Source: Leptospira_B sp964571605
Lineage (GTDB): Bacteria; Spirochaetota; Leptospiria; Leptospirales; Leptospiraceae
DNA length: 55,200 bases
Direction: 5' to 3'
NCBI GenBank assembly: GCA_964571605.1
Contig: CAZNCS010000003.1
Location: forward strand, 1 to 55,200
Shown here: positions 51,901-55,200 of the stretch, piece by piece
Numbering within the stretch: the first letter of the stretch is position 1
Layout: each line of letters opens with the position of its first letter
The notes under the pieces: generated by a model
The model's database searches: none
Told to the model about the DNA's origin: nothing
Seen by the model: only the letters and a program-made list of their open reading frames with translations
Program-made: the position numbers and the translations under genes

Positions 51901-53988
51901 ATGCATATTTCGAAGTATTTATTCTTTCTATTAGGGCCGATCGGTTTCCTTATTTTTCTTCTTTCCCTCACTCCATGGCATAAAGAAGGAAATTTACGAG
52001 CGTACCACGGAATTATCGATTTGCGAGGCATCCAAAGTTCCGCCTCGGACCCGGTTGATCTATCAGGAGAATGGGAATTTTTTTGGAGCCAAGAGCCTGG
52101 AAAAATTTTAGAAGGCTTTCATGGAAACATGACAGTTCCAGGGTCCTGGAATAGAGAAACCGAATTACACCCTTCTTACGATAGACTGGGATATGGAACG
52201 TATCGCCTTAGGATTCTAGTCCCAGATGTCTGGAGCGGAAAAGTTCTAACACTCAGCCTAGGAAGTGTACTTAGTTCGTATCGAGTTTATTTGGACGGCG
52301 AAATTTTGGGTGAGTCCGGAATTCCATCCAGTAAACCGGAGACAAGTTTAGCCAGGATCCAGCCGCGTTCTTTTTCTTTCACCCCTAGTTCGAATCAGAT
52401 ACAACTCGAAATCTTTGTGGCAAATACTTTTGCAAGACAAGGAGGGATCACCGCACCGATTCGTCTTGGGCCTTCCGAGGTTATGGTATCTTCTCGAACC
52501 AGAACGATATTCATAGATATATTCGCATTTTCCAGTTTGATCATTATGGGAATCTATCATATTTCCCTTTATCTTTATTTAAGGTCCAGTAAAGCACCTT
52601 TGTATTTCGGTATTATGAGCATAATGATAGGTATTAGAACCTTGGTTACTAACACTCGTTTGCTTATGGAGTTTTTTCCTTTCATCAATCAAAGCGGAAT
52701 CCAAATCATAGAACAAACAGCCTTGATGTGTGCTGTCGCTTTGTATCTGATTTTCTTCTTGGAAACTTTTTCCCTTTATGTGTCCGAAACTTACGTCAAA
52801 ATTTCTTTGGGAATTATCGCGTTATTCGTAATATCTAATTTTTTCGGTTCCTTGGAATTTAATAGTAACAAAATCGCATACTTCCATCTTTTTATGGGAG
52901 GGACTATCGCTTACGTATTGTATGTGATTTTCAAAATTGACTTCGATCGAGAAAACAATTCATCCTACGTTCTTTACGGATCCGGATTACTTTTCCTAGG
53001 CGTAGCTATCGACCTATTCTATACTTATGTTCTAAAAGTTTCTTCCCACCAACTTTCACATTTGGCTCTTGTATTTTTCGTCTTCCTTCAATCCTTGGTG
53101 ATCGCTTCAGACCGCTCTTCTAAATATAAAGAAGCTAAACTACTCACGGAAGATCTCCAAACGATGAACTTGGAACTTTTCGAAATGAAGGAAAAATTAG
53201 TTCAAAAGGTCGAAGATCGAACCAAAACTTTGAATGATACTCTCCAACAGATCAATAGAGAATTGGAGATTGCACAAAACGTACAAAGAAAAATACTCAC
53301 TCCTCCAGAAAGGCAAATCAAAGGAATCAGATTCGATTACGTTTACAACCCTCTCGAAAAAGTTGGGGGAGACTTTTTGGATATTTCCGAAATCAAACCA
53401 GGTCAAGTACGAGTTCTTTTGGCAGACGCAGTCGGTCATGGTGTCCAAGCCAGTTTGATGACAATGGCTTTGAAAACCGAATACGAAGAATTAAAAAAAT
53501 TAGAATACCCTACTTCTGTATTAAAAGAATTGAACGGAAGATTCTTACGCAAATTCGATACTCTCGAAAGTATATTCCCTTGTTTTGTTGCGGATATCTA
53601 TCTGGAAAAACAGGAAATTCTACATGCGTCAGCCGGACATCCGGATCAGGTTTTAATAACTCCGGACGGCAAATATGAATTGCTGCATAAAACGGGACCG
53701 ATACTCGGGCTTTTCGATGATTTGGAAATTCAGCTTTTCACATCTCCTTTTCCATTAGGAAGTCGTTTATTACTTTTTTCAGATGGTTTAATCGAAAATA
53801 GAAGAAAAGAAAATCGTTGGAGCACTGTGGACACTATCGCAGCCAAAGCGACCACTCTCGGTGACGTGAGCCTACGGAAATTATTGGAAGAATTAGTCGT
53901 AATGGAAGAAAAGTCTAGAGGAGACGAACAAAGATACGACGATATTACGATTATAACAATCGAATCAGTTCCGAACCCGGAAACCTAA
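51901..53988 (+). CDS. 7TMR-DISM sensor protein with SpoIIE-type PP2C phosphatase
   Basis: A 695-residue membrane phosphatase. One N-terminal segment (about 5-23) is followed by an exterior domain (about 30-205) whose beta pattern (DLSGEWEFFW, VPGSWNRE, YGTYRLRI, YRVYLDGEILGESG) resembles the sugar-binding jelly roll of 7TMR-DISMED2. Seven membrane segments (207-400), a coiled coil (about 405-460) and a SpoIIE phosphatase domain (about 475-690) follow, with EKVGGDFLDIS, LADAVGHGVQASLMT and LLLFSDGLIE. It likely converts an outside carbohydrate-like signal to dephosphorylation of a STAS antagonist. The ATG at 51901 has no clear ribosome site. A shared terminator with the dehydratase genes follows. 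Confidence 0.9.
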   Translation: MHISKYLFFLLGPIGFLIFLLSLTPWHKEGNLRAYHGIIDLRGIQSSASDPVDLSGEWEFFWSQEPGKILEGFHGNMTVPGSWNRETELHPSYDRLGYGTYRLRILVPDVWSGKVLTLSLGSVLSSYRVYLDGEILGESGIPSSKPETSLARIQPRSFSFTPSSNQIQLEIFVANTFARQGGITAPIRLGPSEVMVSSRTRTIFIDIFAFSSLIIMGIYHISLYLYLRSSKAPLYFGIMSIMIGIRTLVTNTRLLMEFFPFINQSGIQIIEQTALMCAVALYLIFFLETFSLYVSETYVKISLGIIALFVISNFFGSLEFNSNKIAYFHLFMGGTIAYVLYVIFKIDFDRENNSSYVLYGSGLLFLGVAIDLFYTYVLKVSSHQLSHLALVFFVFLQSLVIASDRSSKYKEAKLLTEDLQTMNLELFEMKEKLVQKVEDRTKTLNDTLQQINRELEIAQNVQRKILTPPERQIKGIRFDYVYNPLEKVGGDFLDISEIKPGQVRVLLADAVGHGVQASLMTMALKTEYEELKKLEYPTSVLKELNGRFLRKFDTLESIFPCFVADIYLEKQEILHASAGHPDQVLITPDGKYELLHKTGPILGLFDDLEIQLFTSPFPLGSRLLLFSDGLIENRRKENRWSTVDTIAAKATTLGDVSLRKLLEELVVMEEKSRGDEQRYDDITIITIESVPNPET

Positions 53989-53989
53989 T

Positions 53990-54017
53990 AAAAAGCCCCT
54001 GTTTTCACAGAGGCCTT
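53990..54017. terminator. Bidirectional terminator between SpoIIE and HadB-like genes
   Basis: GCCCCTGT pairs with ACAGAGGC (one G-T wobble on the minus strand) around a four-base loop. On the minus strand TTTTT follows, and on the plus strand CTTAAAAA. It lies between convergent gene ends. Confidence 0.85.
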
Positions 54018-54042
54018 AAAAAGTCAAAGTTCGTCTAAAAGA

Positions 54043-54459
54043 TTAACAAGCTACGACTAATTCTCCGGAGGCTTTAACTTCTCCCGATTCGTCTGCAGCT
54101 TCCACTGCAACGATCAGAAGTTTTTCTCCGTTCTCTTCTTTCTTACGTTTGATTTTTCCGTTACAAGTTAGTTTTTGTCCCGGTTTGGTCATCGCTTTGA
54201 AAGTGACTCCGAATTCTTTTATCTGTTTTTGGTCCGCCCAAGACGTGCATAGGCGACCGATTTGCGCCATCACAAACATACCGTGCGCGATTGTTCCGTC
54301 TAATCCGGTTTTACGAGCAAAGTCCGGATCATTATGAATAGGATTAAAATCCCCACTGGCACCCGCATAACGGACCAAATTTGCATGAGTGATTGCATCC
54401 ACTTTTATGGAGGGAAGTTCCTGCCCTACTTCGTATTTATCGAATTCGATTTTGCTCAT
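54043..54459 (-). CDS. MaoC-like (R)-hydroxyacyl dehydratase subunit, HadB type
   Basis: A 138-residue single hotdog-fold protein of the MaoC group. The hydratase-2 motif is visible (GASGDFNPIHNDPDFA with catalytic Asp and His, then LDGTIAHGMFVMAQ). With the neighbouring HadA-like protein it probably dehydrates (3R)-hydroxyacyl-ACP or -CoA. ATG 54459 has an excellent GGAGGAAACC site; a longer frame to 54537 overlaps the upstream gene. It follows the HadA-like gene by 13 bp. Confidence 0.85.
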   Translation of the reverse strand: MSKIEFDKYEVGQELPSIKVDAITHANLVRYAGASGDFNPIHNDPDFARKTGLDGTIAHGMFVMAQIGRLCTSWADQKQIKEFGVTFKAMTKPGQKLTCNGKIKRKKEENGEKLLIVAVEAADESGEVKASGELVVAC

Positions 54460-54472
54460 TGGTTTCCTCCGA

Positions 54473-54925
54473 TCATTGTTCCGGCTTACGGATAAAAATG
54501 GACATTTCAGCTTCGATAACAGTTTCCCCTTTCGCATTACGAATGGTGGTCTTAAAAGTCATCGTATCCATTTTTCCTACGGTTACGTTAATACACTCGC
54601 CTTGTGAAGATACTTTACCTGGATAAAGCGTCTTTACAAAGCTATACTTTTCCTTTAAATGAAGAATTCTAGAAGTATCCACTCCCATGTTCTCCATATC
54701 TTTCCAAATTTTCGGATAACCCCAAAATTGGATCACCGTCGGAAATGTTGGAGGAGCCGGAATATCCTCGTAGCCCGCTTTTTTAGCTGCTTCTAAATCG
54801 AAATAAATTGGATCGGTTTCGCCGATCGCTTGGCAAAACTCTCGAATTTTTCCCCTCTCTACATCGAATTCATAGGGATCGAGTTTTGTGCCGATCAGGT
54901 CTTTTGAAATGCCTTTTTCTGCCAT
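54473..54925 (-). CDS. Hotdog-fold dehydratase subunit, HadA type
   Basis: A 150-residue protein of the FAS1-type dehydratase/HadA group. AIGETDPIYFDLEAAKKAGYEDIPAPPTFPTVIQFWG is the N-terminal hotdog signature, lacking the catalytic Asp/His pair, as in HadA, which supplies substrate binding while HadB supplies catalysis. YSFVKTLYPGKVSSQGE and TIRNAKGETVIEAEMSIF are the later strands. The ATG at 54925 has AAGGAAAAGG before it. It is first in a two-gene operon with the HadB-like gene. Mycobacterial HadAB works in long-chain synthesis; a similar role here is inferred. Confidence 0.8.
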   Translation of the reverse strand: MAEKGISKDLIGTKLDPYEFDVERGKIREFCQAIGETDPIYFDLEAAKKAGYEDIPAPPTFPTVIQFWGYPKIWKDMENMGVDTSRILHLKEKYSFVKTLYPGKVSSQGECINVTVGKMDTMTFKTTIRNAKGETVIEAEMSIFIRKPEQ

Positions 54926-55132
54926 AATCCTTTTCCTTTGGATTGGTTTATAAACCTTCGAATGATCAAAGGTTTTGATACGGCTCTATTTTTTAGACAC
55001 CGACTCCTACGGTCCATTGATTTTTAATAACATCCGTCTAGATAAAAGAAACAGATGTTCAACGAATGGCGTTCATCGTAACGATAAAGGTTGTAATTGA
55101 TGAGCCGAACAAAATCCTGTCTATGATCCCGA

Positions 55133-55200
55133 ATGAATTCTTTTGTCTCCAAACTTTCCGCTATTTGCATTTATAGTATTCTAGTTTTCTCTCAAACCGG
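55133..55200 (+). CDS. Start of an exported protein (cut by window edge)
   Basis: From the ATG at 55133 the frame is open for 22 codons to the window end and reads like a signal peptide (LSAICIYSILVFSQTG). Nothing after it is visible. There is no strong ribosome site, so this is tentative. The gap 54926-55132 before it holds the divergent promoters and no other feature. Confidence 0.35.
   Translation, partial: MNSFVSKLSAICIYSILVFSQT

Overview
The window looks like a chromosomal segment of a spirochaete of the family Leptospiraceae, most likely Leptospira. This is inferred from gene content and style. The DNA is moderately AT-rich, lipoprotein signal peptides have relaxed lipoboxes (Cys preceded by Phe or His), and GTG and TTG starts are common. 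The gene set includes 7TM-sensor/SpoIIE phosphatases, DUF1566 surface proteins, an unusually long acyl-CoA dehydrogenase, crotonyl-CoA reductase and DUF2167/DUF2062 membrane proteins. I see no rRNA, tRNA, CRISPR array, prophage or insertion sequence.

Layout. 1-2.8 kb: the 5' end of metG, a TerB-like protein, an AsmA-like membrane protein, a PIN toxin-antitoxin pair and a small unknown gene. 3.0-6.7 kb (minus): an ethanolamine module of APC permease, eutB and eutC, without shell or reactivase genes. 6.8-10.8 kb (plus): a GT-C-like membrane protein, ilvD and an unknown protein. 10.8-13.9 kb (minus): two DUF1566 exported proteins, one of them a large Ca2+-repeat/Ig-like adhesin-type protein. 14.3-18.6 kb (minus): acyl-CoA dehydrogenase, a small coiled-coil protein, mltG, a rearranged HisI-like protein and ssb. 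18.7-20.7 kb (minus): response regulator, Spy/CnrX-like lipoprotein, ECF sigma factor and a small membrane anti-sigma candidate. 21-25 kb: a PLC-X/lectin protein, a DUF1801 protein, a lipase and a CsaA-like protein. 25.1-32.1 kb (minus): a tight kinase/regulator/kinase operon and a 1047-residue 7TM-HAMP-PP2C-TPR protein. 32.4-37.1 kb (plus): a membrane GT-like protein with an acyltransferase, then STAS with rdgB, then a repeat-rich coiled-coil protein. 37.1-43.7 kb: ABC-F, OmpA lipoprotein, an exported unknown, and TetR with crotonyl-CoA reductase and a second MDR enzyme. 43.8-46.3 kb (minus): a ParE-type toxin-antitoxin pair and a D-aminoacylase-like amidohydrolase. 47-55.2 kb: secreted lipase, panE, DUF2167, DUF2062 and TPR proteins, a second SpoIIE phosphatase, a HadA/HadB-like split dehydratase and the start of an exported protein.

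How genes may work together. Two membrane PP2C phosphatases (28964-32107, 51901-53988) and one STAS protein (35311-35649) suggest partner-switching control. The sigma, anti-sigma and CnrX/Spy-like lipoprotein cluster looks like an envelope or metal stress circuit, with a possible ECF-type promoter in front of it. Acyl-CoA dehydrogenase, crotonyl-CoA reductase and HadAB-like proteins fit long-chain fatty-acid metabolism.

The observations I find most unusual are these: a HisI-like protein whose metal-binding DCDGD motif sits at the N-terminus instead of its normal place; a PLC whose C-type-lectin halves are in reversed order; paired palindromes 31 bp apart upstream of the secreted lipase; an 87-bp repeat whose two copies differ only at silent sites; and the sensor/sigma/anti-sigma cluster.
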